DNA of 64,000 nucleotides from Methanomethylovorans sp041447285 (GCF_041447285.1 NZ_JBGMEB010000015.1:56021-120020), one strand, 5' to 3'; positions 16,421-26,207 are shown, counted from the stretch's first letter. A program made the numbers and translations. Notes: generated from the letters alone by a model not told the origin.

Positions 16421-17155
16421 ATGTCTGATAATTTTGCTGAAGGTTCGAATAATGATACTAACCCATCTACCCTCCTTAAACTGGAGGACGTCTGGAAGAT
16501 CTACCAGATGGGTGAGACAGAATTTGCGGCTTTAAAGGGTATTGATCTAACTATATCTAAAGGCGAGTTCGTGATCATACTAGGTCCAAGCGGTAGCGGA
16601 AAAAGTACTTTGATGAACCTGCTGGGCTGCCTTGACATACCAAGTAAAGGCACTGTTTTTCTCAATGGGAAAGACATCTCGCACCTTGGTGAGTCTGAGC
16701 TGGCAACCATAAGAGGGCAAATGATAGGTTTCATTTTCCAGCAGTTTAACCTGATCCCTACTCTGAGCACTCTTGAAAATGTAATGCTCCCTCTTGAGTT
16801 TCAGGAAGTAGACCCTTCATTTGCTAAAAAGAAAGCCACTGAACTATTAGAATTGGTGGGATTATCTCCAAAAGCACGTAATCTGCCATCACAACTATCC
16901 GGTGGTCAGAGGCAAAGAGTTGCTATTGCCAGGTCTTTAGCTGTTGATCCAGATATAATACTGGCAGATGAACCCACAGGTAACCTTGACAGCAAAACAG
17001 GAACATATATTCTTGATTTTCTGTATGACTTACACAAGAAAAAAGGAAAAACAATTATCATTGTAACACACGATGTCACTCTCGTCAGATATGCTGAAAG
17101 AGTTGTTAACATCAGGGATGGACTAATCGAATCAATAGAAGAAAAAAACAATTAA
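16421..17155 (+). CDS. ABC transporter ATP-binding protein (MacB/LolD type)
   Basis: 244 residues with all ABC motifs: Walker A G-P-S-G-S-G-K-S-T near residue 55, Q-loop F-Q-Q-F, signature L-S-G-G-Q-R-Q-R near 158, Walker B I-I-L-A-D-E-P-T-G-N-L-D-S near 180 and a switch histidine in T-H-D. This matches the type VII (MacB/LolD) ATPases, which power mechanotransmission rather than substrate passage. A good AAGGAG ribosome binding site precedes the ATG. It begins a four-gene run with a surface adaptor-like protein, a MacB-like permease and a transglutaminase-like protein, separated by 2-50 bp. Confidence 0.92.
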   Translation: MSDNFAEGSNNDTNPSTLLKLEDVWKIYQMGETEFAALKGIDLTISKGEFVIILGPSGSGKSTLMNLLGCLDIPSKGTVFLNGKDISHLGESELATIRGQMIGFIFQQFNLIPTLSTLENVMLPLEFQEVDPSFAKKKATELLELVGLSPKARNLPSQLSGGQRQRVAIARSLAVDPDIILADEPTGNLDSKTGTYILDFLYDLHKKKGKTIIIVTHDVTLVRYAERVVNIRDGLIESIEEKNN

Positions 17156-17165
17156 GGTGACTAGA

Positions 17166-18506
17166 ATGAAAAGATTGTTGATATTTATACTTTTAATGTT
17201 ATTCCCCATCGCAACTGCTTCGGCAGCAAGCGATTACGTGGATGCTACCGGGGTTAGTGTTGATATTATCAGCCAAACTCCAAACCCTGCAAGACCAGGT
17301 GAAACAGTTGAACTTACTCTTAGTGTGCAGAACTTTGGAAATGAGGATCTTAAGAACATAGTTCTGACAGCACAACCTGAATATCCATTCTCCCAGGTAA
17401 GTGGTGAATCACTAACTAAAACAATATCCTATCTCAATGCCAGACAGGATGATGATGACGCAGCAACAGTAAAATTGAAGCTGAAAGTAGATGCCGATGT
17501 ACCAGCAGGTACCTATGAGCTGGATATAGTAACTACAGATTCAAGCGGTGCTACCAAAACAACTACACTGGATATTGAAGTAAGAGGCAAGGAATACGCT
17601 CAGGTAGTGACTATAAGTAAGTCCAATATAGATTTCGCTACTGAAGAACAGCTTGATTTCGTGGTTACAAATACCGGAAGTTCTCCATTGAAGAACATGA
17701 AAATATCCTGGGTAGATTCCACTGGTACAATCTTACCTGTGTACTCAGATAATACCAAGTACATCAGTTATCTTGCTGCCAATGAATCTGTGACTGTCAG
17801 CTATATAGTAATGGCTGATGTGAATGCAGATCCAGGTCTTTACCAGCTGGATGTTACTCTGGAGGTTGAGGACTACAACTCTAACGTCAGTACAATTACA
17901 ACAACTGCAGGTTTGTTTGTAGGCGGAGGTACTGATTTTGATGTTGCTTTCTCCGATAATTCTGATGGAGAGGTATCATTCTCAATAGCTAACGTAGGTA
18001 ACAATGAAGCATATTCAGTAAAAGTCTCTATTCCCGAACAGGACGGTTATACTGTATCAGGCAGTTCATCTACAATTGTAGGTAACCTGGAAAAAGGAGA
18101 CTATACAATTGCCTCTTTCACAGTATCCCAGCAGGGAGCAGGAGGTATGCCAAGTGGTGCACCAGGTAGTGCCAGTGGGAGCGCTTCAGCTTCTTCAACG
18201 AATTCAACTGCCAGTAGTGATCTCAAAGTTTTGATAGAATACACTGACTCTGCAGGCCAAAGGAACACAGTTGAAAAATCGGTAGAATTATCACAATCCA
18301 GTAATGCAGCAACTGCAACAGCAGGCCAGAGTGGAATGCCAGGTCAAAGCTCTTCCAGCTCAACTTATACGTACATCGCTGTGATAGCAGTAGTACTTGC
18401 ATCAGGATATGTTGTGTACCACAGAAGAAAGTATGGAGAGAACCCAGCTGTAGTTAATAAAGCAGTTGCACTCTTACACCGTGGTAAAAAGAAAGAAGGT
18501 AATTAA
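17166..18506 (+). CDS. COG1361-type secreted protein, transporter partner
   Basis: 446 residues from ATG 17166, chosen over GTG 17157 because AAGGTGA (17154-17160) is correctly spaced for the ATG. A signal peptide ends at A-S-A-A-S. Two or three NEW3/CARDB-like beta-sandwich repeats follow (P-G-E-T-V-E-L-T-L-S-V-Q-N-F-G and similar segments near residues 45, 150 and 260), then a Ser/Gly-rich stretch (about 330-350) and a C-terminal transmembrane helix near residue 415 with a basic tail. Proteins of this type often sit between the ATPase and permease genes of MacB-like exporters in methanogens and are thought to act as extracellular adaptors. The exported cargo is unknown. Confidence 0.82.
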   Translation: MKRLLIFILLMLFPIATASAASDYVDATGVSVDIISQTPNPARPGETVELTLSVQNFGNEDLKNIVLTAQPEYPFSQVSGESLTKTISYLNARQDDDDAATVKLKLKVDADVPAGTYELDIVTTDSSGATKTTTLDIEVRGKEYAQVVTISKSNIDFATEEQLDFVVTNTGSSPLKNMKISWVDSTGTILPVYSDNTKYISYLAANESVTVSYIVMADVNADPGLYQLDVTLEVEDYNSNVSTITTTAGLFVGGGTDFDVAFSDNSDGEVSFSIANVGNNEAYSVKVSIPEQDGYTVSGSSSTIVGNLEKGDYTIASFTVSQQGAGGMPSGAPGSASGSASASSTNSTASSDLKVLIEYTDSAGQRNTVEKSVELSQSSNAATATAGQSGMPGQSSSSSTYTYIAVIAVVLASGYVVYHRRKYGENPAVVNKAVALLHRGKKKEGN

Positions 18507-18508
18507 CA

Positions 18509-19750
18509 ATGAGGAACAGCAACTATCTCAAAATGGCTCTTTCCATCCTGCTGCATAGCAAGATACGCAGCTGGCTCACCATTATAGGCATAGTCATAGG
18601 TGTAGGTGCTGTTGTAGGTATCATGTCTTTGAGCGAGAATATGCAAAAGGACATGGAAGAAAGGCTCTCTGAAATGGACCTTACTGCCATTACTATTTCC
18701 CCCGGATCTTCAAAAGCCATGATGGCAATGGGGCCGGGAGGTGGTGGAGGTGGTGGAAGTTCGTCCTCTTCAGAAGACACCAACCTCACTAAAAAAGATA
18801 TCATGGCTCTGAAGTCCGTAGATGGTATCCAATACATGTATGGTCAGATCTCGGGTAAAGAAGATGTATACTTCCTGGGAGAAGAAGCAGAGCTTAGTAT
18901 CACAGGTGTAGATCCTCAGGTGTGGCAGTATGCTACTACACAGACTGTAGAATCAGGCAGATTGCTGGAGCCTTCGGATAACTACGTTGCTGTCATAGGA
19001 AGCGGAGTTGCAGAAGATGTATTTGACAATGAAGTAGGACTTAACCAGGTACTGACCATAGGCGGTAAGTCTGTCCGTGTGGTAGGCATACTGGAATCAG
19101 AAGGAGGTAGTAGTGATAATTCTATTATCATGCCCATCGATGCAGCAGTGTCTCTGATAGAAGATGCAGAGCCTGATGTATACGATACTATCATTGTCAA
19201 GGCTGAGAGCATGGACATCGCTGAGAATGTCTCTGCAGAAATAGAAGAAAAGCTGATGCTTTCCCGTCATGTGACGGAAAAAGACCAGGACTTCTCTGTC
19301 AGTACATCTGCATCTATGGTAGAAACAGCTTCGGAAATGATGGAATCTATGACATTATTCCTGGCTGCTATTGCAGGAGTATCTCTTGTAGTAGGTGCTG
19401 TAGGAATTGCCAACACGATGTTTACGTCTGTAATGGAAAAGACAAGGGAGATAGGTACTATGAAAGCCATCGGTGCAACTAACAGGGATATACTTATGAT
19501 ATTCATGGTAAACTCTGCACTTGTGGGTTTCGTAGGAGGAGTACTGGGTGTCATTGTTGGTTCCATGGTCACTGCTCTGTTCCCACTTTTGGGAATGCAG
19601 ATGATGGGAGGTTCAGTGTCAGTAAGTTTGTCTCCCAGTCTTACTGCCTTTGGTCTTACCGTCGCAGTGGCGGTAGGTGTGATATCAGGTGTAGTACCTG
19701 CATTCCAGGCATCAAAAATGAAACCTGTAGATGCTTTGAGGTATGAGTGA
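18509..19750 (+). CDS. ABC transporter permease, MacB-like (FtsX fold)
   Basis: 413 residues. One transmembrane helix near residues 20-42 is followed by a large extracellular domain and three C-terminal helices (about 285-410), the MacB/FtsX topology. The core motif E-K-T-R-E-I-G-T-M-K-A-I-G-A near residue 310 is the coupling region. A glycine-rich loop (G-P-G-G-G-G-G-G-G followed by serines, about residues 75-87) interrupts the external domain. It partners the ATPase at 16421 and probably transmits conformational work to the outside rather than importing solutes. Confidence 0.9.
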   Translation: MRNSNYLKMALSILLHSKIRSWLTIIGIVIGVGAVVGIMSLSENMQKDMEERLSEMDLTAITISPGSSKAMMAMGPGGGGGGGSSSSSEDTNLTKKDIMALKSVDGIQYMYGQISGKEDVYFLGEEAELSITGVDPQVWQYATTQTVESGRLLEPSDNYVAVIGSGVAEDVFDNEVGLNQVLTIGGKSVRVVGILESEGGSSDNSIIMPIDAAVSLIEDAEPDVYDTIIVKAESMDIAENVSAEIEEKLMLSRHVTEKDQDFSVSTSASMVETASEMMESMTLFLAAIAGVSLVVGAVGIANTMFTSVMEKTREIGTMKAIGATNRDILMIFMVNSALVGFVGGVLGVIVGSMVTALFPLLGMQMMGGSVSVSLSPSLTAFGLTVAVAVGVISGVVPAFQASKMKPVDALRYE

Positions 19751-19801
19751 TCATACCTTTTTTTAATATCTCAATTGTTTGAATTTTAAGGAGTGGATCA
19801 A

Positions 19802-20785
19802 ATGAAGAGGCTATTGCTATACGGTATAATATTTTGTGCCCTTGTAATAGGATATGCGAGTGCTTTTTCAAATGAACAGCAAGAACAGAATGTGGAGAAC
19901 GTACAGTCTATTTCACTTAATGATACACAGGGTGCATCCTTTATTAACGGTAGAGCATTTATAAGCGGTGATACAAGGGGCACAAGAGCAATGCCTTCCG
20001 GAAACTCACAATCTTCTGGATCTCCGGGAAGAATGATGCAAAATCCCCAGAGGGCAGTACAGCAGCCTTCTTTCCAGAACGACCAAGAACAGTTATTTGC
20101 TGACAGGTCACAGTTCGTCCAGGATGTGCAGAGCAGGGATGAACTTAATCGGTTCCTGCAAGGAAACACAGTTCTATTGGATGCGGATTACCATTTCCAG
20201 ATGTATGTAACACCGGATAATGAAACAGTGCTCGAATATATTGAAGATAATGATCTTGAAGACAAGTACGATATATATGAGGCAGCACTTTCCTGGATAT
20301 GGGTTTCAGATTCACTGTTAAATGATGAAGACGAAGCATGGTTATATCCTGCAGAGTTCCTAAGTGAAACACCGTATTATTCGTCTAACCCTGTTCCCGG
20401 AACTATAATCAGTGATTGTGAGGAGCAGGCAAACACTTTAGCTTCACTATTGATAGCTTCAGGAGAGTATAATGGAAGCTCAGTGAGAGTTGCTCTTGGA
20501 TACGTCAACTTTGATGGAGTTACAGGCGGCCATGCCTGGGTAGAAGTCTACGAGGATGGAGAATGGTTCCCTCTGGATGCTACCATGGGTCCTTACTATG
20601 ATGAGGAAGAAGATGAAGTGGTGGCAGGCGATGAATACAATGGCGATTACTACCAGTTCACTACGGAATCATATCCCGTCATACAACTCTGGTATTATTA
20701 CAATGACGAATATTTCGTTGATGTAATGGCCCAAACAGGGGATGCACCCGACAACTGGAAGGAAACACCTTCCAGTTACTATTGA
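19802..20785 (+). CDS. Secreted transglutaminase-like cysteine protease domain protein
   Basis: 327 residues from ATG 19802 (AAGGAG upstream; an in-frame GTG at 19793 is less well placed). After a signal peptide and a low-complexity Gln/Ser-rich region (about 25-110), the C-terminal half carries a transglutaminase-like catalytic set: Cys in S-D-C-E-E-Q, His in G-G-H-A-W-V-E-V and Asp in P-L-D-A-T-M-G. All three residues are present, so it may be catalytically active on surface peptides. It follows the permease gene by about 50 bp and is probably its cotranscribed partner. Substrate unknown. Confidence 0.82.
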   Translation: MKRLLLYGIIFCALVIGYASAFSNEQQEQNVENVQSISLNDTQGASFINGRAFISGDTRGTRAMPSGNSQSSGSPGRMMQNPQRAVQQPSFQNDQEQLFADRSQFVQDVQSRDELNRFLQGNTVLLDADYHFQMYVTPDNETVLEYIEDNDLEDKYDIYEAALSWIWVSDSLLNDEDEAWLYPAEFLSETPYYSSNPVPGTIISDCEEQANTLASLLIASGEYNGSSVRVALGYVNFDGVTGGHAWVEVYEDGEWFPLDATMGPYYDEEEDEVVAGDEYNGDYYQFTTESYPVIQLWYYYNDEYFVDVMAQTGDAPDNWKETPSSYY

Positions 20786-20986
20786 TTTTTGGGTTCTGTA
20801 GAAATCCTCTATGCAAACAGTTATGCAAGTCAATAGAACTTCTATATGTTGCCCGAATCGTGATTATTTTCGGAAAATATGGTCTATAGATACTGATCTC
20901 AATAGGATTTCTATAGGTTCCTTTTTCTTAAAGAACTATATTCTCACGGAATATTTATCTATGTTGTACTATTACTATATTGTATT

Positions 20987-21532
20987 ATGACAATATCGTC
21001 TAAAGAAGTGGCATTATTGGGACTGGTTAATGAGAAACCCAAGCATGCTTATGAAATTGAAAATGATATTAAAGAAAGGGATATGCGATATTGGACCGAA
21101 ATTTCCATGTCATCAGTGTATAAACTCTTGAATAAGTTAGAGCGGAATGGATCAATAGAAAGTGAGATTAGACTTTCTGAAAACAATGTATCTCAAAAAA
21201 TTTATACAATTACTCCACAAGGGATACAAGTTTTAAAAGAAGGAATTAGAGAATTAGTTTCTGCTTGGCAACCTTCAAAATATCCAGTGGATATAGCTTT
21301 ATCCAATTTAAAATTATTAAATAAAAAGGATGCTATTCTGAGATTAAATGAATATTCGAAATCTCTTGATGAGATGATAGAATGTTACAAAGTATTAGAA
21401 AAGAAATTAGAGGATCATGCTTGTGATTTTTCTTATATTCAACTGGCAACCAGAAGGATCTGTCTATTAAAAGCTGAAAAAGAGTGGATCATTGATTTCA
21501 TAATTCAATTAGAGGATGTGAATGAATGGTAA
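20987..21532 (+). CDS. PadR family transcriptional regulator
   Basis: 181 residues. The N-terminal winged helix is typical of PadR (A-L-L-G-L-V-N-E-K-P-K-H-A-Y-E-I-E near residues 9-25; S-S-V-Y-K-L-L-N-K-L-E-R-N-G near 42-55), followed by an alpha-helical C-terminal dimerisation region rich in Lys/Glu. PadR proteins repress genes in response to small molecules or stress. A TATA-like element lies about 30 bp upstream of the ATG. Its end overlaps the TrmO-like gene by 7 bp, making that gene a likely regulatory target. Confidence 0.87.
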   Translation: MTISSKEVALLGLVNEKPKHAYEIENDIKERDMRYWTEISMSSVYKLLNKLERNGSIESEIRLSENNVSQKIYTITPQGIQVLKEGIRELVSAWQPSKYPVDIALSNLKLLNKKDAILRLNEYSKSLDEMIECYKVLEKKLEDHACDFSYIQLATRRICLLKAEKEWIIDFIIQLEDVNEW

Positions 21533-22002
21533 AAGAAATAATTCTTAAAGAAATTGGAAAGGTAAAATCTGAAAATGGAAGGTTTTTTATCGAGCTCGAT
21601 GAGAAATACAAATCAGGCTTAACTAATCTTGAAGGTTTTAGCCATTTGCAGATCGTTTGGTGGGGAAACTTGTCTGCTGATGATGAGAGAAGTGAAATAC
21701 TAGTGAATAAGAAACCTTATAAAAATGGACCTGAAGAATTAGGTGTATTTGCGACCCGTTCAGAATATAGACCGAATCCAGTCTTGATTACAAATATTTA
21801 TGTTCAAGAAATTGATATTGATAAATGCAGAATCTACACTCCTTACATCGACTCTGAAGAAGGAACCCCTGTCTTAGATATTAAGCCATATCATTTAAGT
21901 GAACGGGTAAAGGAATGTATTGTCCCAAAATGGTGTGAGCATTGGCCTAAATGGTATGAGGATGCTGCAGATTTTGATTGGGAAAGTGAATTTAATTTTT
22001 GA
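21526..22002 (+). CDS. TrmO-like SAM-dependent methyltransferase (UPF0066/TsaA)
   Basis: 158 residues. The family motif F-A-T-R-S-E-Y-R-P-N-P (about residues 75-85) and G-T-P-V-L-D-I-K-P-Y (about 114-123) are intact. TrmO uses S-adenosylmethionine to methylate t6A in tRNA, but many archaeal and bacterial members have unknown targets. Its linkage to a PadR regulator is unusual for a housekeeping tRNA enzyme and suggests conditional expression. The C-terminal tail is Trp/Asp-rich. Confidence 0.83.
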   Translation: MVKEIILKEIGKVKSENGRFFIELDEKYKSGLTNLEGFSHLQIVWWGNLSADDERSEILVNKKPYKNGPEELGVFATRSEYRPNPVLITNIYVQEIDIDKCRIYTPYIDSEEGTPVLDIKPYHLSERVKECIVPKWCEHWPKWYEDAADFDWESEFNF

Positions 22003-22141
22003 GAGATCGAAAGTAAACTCATCCCATAAAATATCTATAAACGAGATAATTTTACATACGTCTATCAACATCCATTCAAAAGTATAATCTAAAAAAGTAA
22101 GTAGAGCGAATCCCCGCTCGCTCATATTTATTTTTCTCCAG

Positions 22142-25048
22142 TTAACTTGTTACAGTTAACTTAGGTTTCATTGCTGAGTTTGAATATTCCGAGCTGTAGA
22201 ACGCAATGTAATTTCCATTCTCAGTCTTGGCTTTCAGGAAGAATCCAGTGTTCTCATATTCACCACTTACATATTCTTGTACAAGCTCAGTAACGTCGAA
22301 ATCATAGTATTTGTTTCCAGGCACAGTGCTTGCCGGGAAGGTCAGAGTTGCATATGGTGTACTTCCTTGTGCATCGCCATTCTTATCATACCAGTTTCCT
22401 CCTGCTGTGTTCCACAGAGTTCCTGATACTCTTGAGTTCCAGGTCACATACTTTGGATCCCATTCAACCGGTCTGTAAACTTCAACTACAGTATCAGAAG
22501 TGCGTGTCTTGCCAGCTGGATAATACCAGTATAGTGAGAGAGTTGCCTTTGATATTGTATCAGTTGTCTTGTAACTGCTCAGGTCGAATATCATCACATC
22601 TCTGGCAATTGCTGCACTCTTTCCGATATCAAGATAAGTGGTTGTGGAAAGCACAGTGTTTGTAGAATCTGAACGCAATCTATTGTCATAAGTAGGTGTA
22701 TATGATAGCGTACTGGTTGGACTGCTAACAACCACCTGTAGCGTGTCTGTTGCTTCCTGTCCTGCCGTATCTGTGACCGTCAGAGTCACCGTGTAAGTAC
22801 CTGCTGCAGTATATGTTTTCGTAGCACTCACAGTCGTAGCTTCAGATGTAATTCCATTTGCTGCATCAAAATCCCATGAGTAAGATACTATACCTTTATC
22901 ATCCGTGGAAGCACTGGCATCAAAGGTAACAGCTGAGCCAACTGTTGCCGTCTTATCGACACCTGCGTTAGCAATCGGTGGATTATCTGTTGGAGTTGAA
23001 CCAGACGATGTAGTCACAGTCAATTTTGGTTTCATTGCTGAGTTTGAATATTCCGAGCCGTAGAATGCAATGTAATTTCCATTCTCAGTATTGGCTTTCA
23101 GGAAGAATCCAGTGTTCTTGTATTTGCCGTTAACATACTGCTGCACAAGCTCAGTAACGTCGAAATCATAGTATTTGTTTCCAGGCACAGTGCTTGCCGG
23201 GAAGGTCAGAGTTGCATATGGTGTACTTCCTTGTGCATCGCCATTCTTATCATACCAGTTTCCTCCTGCTGTGTTCCACAGAGTTCCTGATACTCTTGAG
23301 TTCCAGGTCACATACTTTGGATCCCATTCAACCGGTCTGTAAACTTCAACTACAGTATCAGAAGTGCGTGTCTTGCCAGCTGGATAATACCAGTATAGTG
23401 AGAGAGTTGCCTTTGATATTGTATCAGTTGTCTTGTAACTGCTCAGGTCAAATATCATCACATCTCTGGCAATTGCTGCACTCTTTCCGATATCAAGATA
23501 AGTGGTTGCGGAAAGCACAGTGTTTGTAGTGTCTGAACGCAATCTATTGTCATAAACAGGTGTATATGAGACCGTACTGGTTGGACTGCTAACAACCACC
23601 TGTAGCGTGTCTGTTGCTTCCTGTCCTGCCGTATCTGTGACCGTCAGAGTCACCGTGTAAGTACCTGCTGCAGTATATGTTTTCGTAGCACTCACGGTCG
23701 TAGCTTCAGATGTAATTCCATTTGCTGCATCAAAATCCCATGAGTAAGATACTATACCTTTATCATCCGTGGAAGCACTGGCATCAAAGTTTACAGTTGA
23801 TCCAACCGTTGCCGTCTGATCTGCACCTGCGTTTGCAATCGGCAGATTATCATCAATTGGTACAAGGTCTTTAATAGCTGCATAAGCATTCACAAGACCG
23901 TATCCATAATAGTCATCTTTTCCAGAGGCACCGAGGTCCGTTGCTGTACTCTGAAGCCTTGAACGGATCTCTGCCGGATCCCATTCTCCATTTTTGTTGA
24001 GGTCATAACTGGTAGCTGTGACTTTGCTGCTCAGCAGTGAAGCTACAGTTCCTGTAACGTGCGGAGTAGCCATGCTTGTACCATTCATATACTCGTAAGA
24101 ACCTCCAAGAGCAGTAGACTTTATATTCACTCCAGGTGCAGCGAGTTCTATTTCAGAGCCGTAACATGACCATGAAGCTCTTGTGTTAGTTGTATCAATT
24201 GCAGATACAGCTATTACTGAGTCGTAGGCCGCAGGATAAACTACATTACTACCGGAATTGCCAGCGGCTCCCACTAGTACAATTCCCTTGCTGTAAGCAT
24301 TATCACAAGCTTCCCGAAGCGTAGATGAAGAAACTGTACCTCCAAGGCTCATAGTAATGATATCGGCATTGTTGTTAACTGCCCATTCGATTCCAGCTAT
24401 GAGATTACTATATGAAGCTGAACCTGAACTTCCAATAACCTTTACAGCATATAATTGTGCCTGCGGAGCTGCTCCAATCACGCCTACACCGTTGTTAAGA
24501 GCAGCTATAGTTCCAGCAACATGGGTTCCGTGGCCATGGTCATCCATCGGGTAATTGTCAACATTAACAAAATCATATCCGCCAATGTAATTTACTTTAA
24601 GATCAGGATGAGTGTAATCAATACCTGTATCTAAAACAGCAACCTTGATTCCTTTTCCGGTAAATCCGGCAGATTGCGCGTTGATTGCATTTATTCTGGC
24701 AATCCCCCAGGGAATTTCATCCGCCTGGATCTGGCCATCAGCTTCCATTATATGAATTTCATAATCAGGTTCAATGAAATCAACATTTGGGTTCTTTGAC
24801 AGAGCATCAATTGCTTTTTGAGGAAGCTCTGCGGCTACTGCATTGACAATCGTATATTCGTATTTGATTTCTCCTCCCTGGGATTCCAATGATTCCACAT
24901 TTGCCTCTAAAATAGCTGCATCAGCTTTTCCTTTGAAGCTGATAAGGACAGGGATTTTTTCATTATTTTGTTCTGCTGCATTAGTTGGTATAGCAAAAAA
25001 AGAAAGTAAAATAAATAATATTATGAGTAAATTTATTTTTCGCGCCAT
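22142..25048 (-). CDS. Secreted subtilisin-like serine protease with PKD and DNRLRE repeats
   Basis: 969 residues from ATG 25048 (a GTG at 25057 is the alternative). A signal peptide precedes an inhibitor-I9-like propeptide (about residues 30-105) and an S8 catalytic domain with Asp ~140 (V-L-D-T-G-I-D), His ~173 (H-G-T-H-V-A-G) and Ser ~325 (G-T-S-M-A-T-P-H), all intact. Two modules follow, each with a PKD domain (S-W-D-F-D-A) and a DNRLRE-type domain (Y-D-N-R-L-R-S). The two modules are near-identical in DNA. There is no C-terminal transmembrane helix, so the enzyme is probably secreted or loosely attached. Confidence 0.93.
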   Translation of the reverse strand: MARKINLLIILFILLSFFAIPTNAAEQNNEKIPVLISFKGKADAAILEANVESLESQGGEIKYEYTIVNAVAAELPQKAIDALSKNPNVDFIEPDYEIHIMEADGQIQADEIPWGIARINAINAQSAGFTGKGIKVAVLDTGIDYTHPDLKVNYIGGYDFVNVDNYPMDDHGHGTHVAGTIAALNNGVGVIGAAPQAQLYAVKVIGSSGSASYSNLIAGIEWAVNNNADIITMSLGGTVSSSTLREACDNAYSKGIVLVGAAGNSGSNVVYPAAYDSVIAVSAIDTTNTRASWSCYGSEIELAAPGVNIKSTALGGSYEYMNGTSMATPHVTGTVASLLSSKVTATSYDLNKNGEWDPAEIRSRLQSTATDLGASGKDDYYGYGLVNAYAAIKDLVPIDDNLPIANAGADQTATVGSTVNFDASASTDDKGIVSYSWDFDAANGITSEATTVSATKTYTAAGTYTVTLTVTDTAGQEATDTLQVVVSSPTSTVSYTPVYDNRLRSDTTNTVLSATTYLDIGKSAAIARDVMIFDLSSYKTTDTISKATLSLYWYYPAGKTRTSDTVVEVYRPVEWDPKYVTWNSRVSGTLWNTAGGNWYDKNGDAQGSTPYATLTFPASTVPGNKYYDFDVTELVQQYVNGKYKNTGFFLKANTENGNYIAFYGSEYSNSAMKPKLTVTTSSGSTPTDNPPIANAGVDKTATVGSAVTFDASASTDDKGIVSYSWDFDAANGITSEATTVSATKTYTAAGTYTVTLTVTDTAGQEATDTLQVVVSSPTSTLSYTPTYDNRLRSDSTNTVLSTTTYLDIGKSAAIARDVMIFDLSSYKTTDTISKATLSLYWYYPAGKTRTSDTVVEVYRPVEWDPKYVTWNSRVSGTLWNTAGGNWYDKNGDAQGSTPYATLTFPASTVPGNKYYDFDVTELVQEYVSGEYENTGFFLKAKTENGNYIAFYSSEYSNSAMKPKLTVTS
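22153..23860 (-). repeat. 864-bp tandem duplication inside the subtilase gene
   Basis: Two copies (about 22153-22996 and 23017-23860) are offset by exactly 864 bp (288 codons) and differ at only a small number of bases. Each encodes one PKD plus one DNRLRE domain. The high identity means recent duplication or ongoing homogenisation, and copy number may vary by recombination. Confidence 0.85.
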
Positions 25049-25185
25049 ATCGATCACATAATTATATATTAACTTTATTTATATATGTGGCCATCTATTT
25101 TAGTAGTGGTTTATTCTGTCTATCTTATAAAGAATAAGATCTCTAATTTAAAAAGTAGTTTCATTGAAAAGTAGAAATATGCACT

Positions 25186-26100
25186 TTATTTTATGATGGC
25201 AAATTTGGGCTTTGTAGAAATGCTCATTTGAACAATATATCTGACCTTGACATATCTGTCAAGGTTATGTATTAATAACTTGGCTTTAACCTCTTTTAAT
25301 TGATTCCAGTATTTCCTGGCCTTGATTTCTTCGCCGTATTTTCTTTTAATGACAGAGAACATCGTTTCTGCCAGGTTCCTAACATGATACAATACCCTGT
25401 CAAAATCTTGTATCATTCTTCTACGATATTTACCTTTTATCTTCTTCCTTTTCCTTTCTCTCAAAGGAATCATGGCTATTGAATCTAGTTTTTCTCTTAC
25501 TAGAGAATGTATCTCCTCAGAATCATAGCCTTTGTCCATTACGTAGTAAATTGACTTACGATTTTTGTCACATTGCTTCAGCAATGTGGTTGCATGTTTT
25601 GTATCATGTACAGGTTTGCCTGATATTGTAAAACCAGTGATAATGAATTTATCAGTATCTACAGAAATACTTACTTTTAGGAATGATCGTCGTTTCTTCC
25701 CTGTTCTAAATGAATAATAGTAACTACAATGACCACTTGTAAACCCGCTTGAATCAATAGCATTAATATCTATTTTCTCACTATATGAGTAAAAGAGTTT
25801 CAGTGTTTGTTGTAATAGCGATCTAAAAATAACTGACTTAAGTCTAGTTATGAACTTATGAAGTGTTGTAAAATGTGGAACTTGTTTTAGTCCAATTCTC
25901 AACTTTAATTTATCCATCAATTCTACAAGTTCAACAATACTTCTGTAATCGACATTAAGATATTCTTTTAGCAAAATCAAGGTCAATAGCTGGTGTTGTG
26001 TATATTTCCTTTTAGAATATTTGCAACTATAAATCGAAAGGTGAGATTTTCCTGATACAGCTAAAGCTGTATCAACAAACTTTAAGTACTTATTAGACAA
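25186..26100 (-). CDS. DDE transposase, IS5-like
   Basis: 304 residues. The DDE triad is visible: D in N-A-I-D-S-S-G-F (about residue 117), D in Y-V-M-D-K-G-Y-D (about 190) and E in the C-terminal segment R-K-Y-G-E-E-I-K-A-R (about 265). The N-terminus has the helical DNA-binding region usual for IS4/IS5 superfamily transposases. No frameshift is seen, so the enzyme may be active. Oddly, the last residues and stop codon lie outside the left inverted repeat, so the stop appears to come from flanking DNA. Confidence 0.88.
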   Translation of the reverse strand: MSNKYLKFVDTALAVSGKSHLSIYSCKYSKRKYTQHQLLTLILLKEYLNVDYRSIVELVELMDKLKLRIGLKQVPHFTTLHKFITRLKSVIFRSLLQQTLKLFYSYSEKIDINAIDSSGFTSGHCSYYYSFRTGKKRRSFLKVSISVDTDKFIITGFTISGKPVHDTKHATTLLKQCDKNRKSIYYVMDKGYDSEEIHSLVREKLDSIAMIPLRERKRKKIKGKYRRRMIQDFDRVLYHVRNLAETMFSVIKRKYGEEIKARKYWNQLKEVKAKLLIHNLDRYVKVRYIVQMSISTKPKFAIIK

Positions 26101-26207
26101 AACATAGTCATACCCTTTGTGTTTCAGTGGAAAGTAATACTCAGGGGATTTATCCTTTTTAAATTAATAGGTCAAAATAAAAGCAAAAGTAGCATTTCTA
26201 CAGAGCC
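25208..26207 (-). mobile_element. IS5-like insertion sequence, about 1.0 kb
   Basis: Imperfect terminal inverted repeats of 17 bp with one mismatch: GGCTTTGTAGAAATGCT at 25208-25224 and its partner at 26191-26207. The element carries one transposase. No target-site duplication is visible in the flanking bases. The right end joins directly to a histidine kinase reading frame whose N-terminus is missing, and the left flank does not contain it, which points to an adjacent deletion after insertion. Confidence 0.82.
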
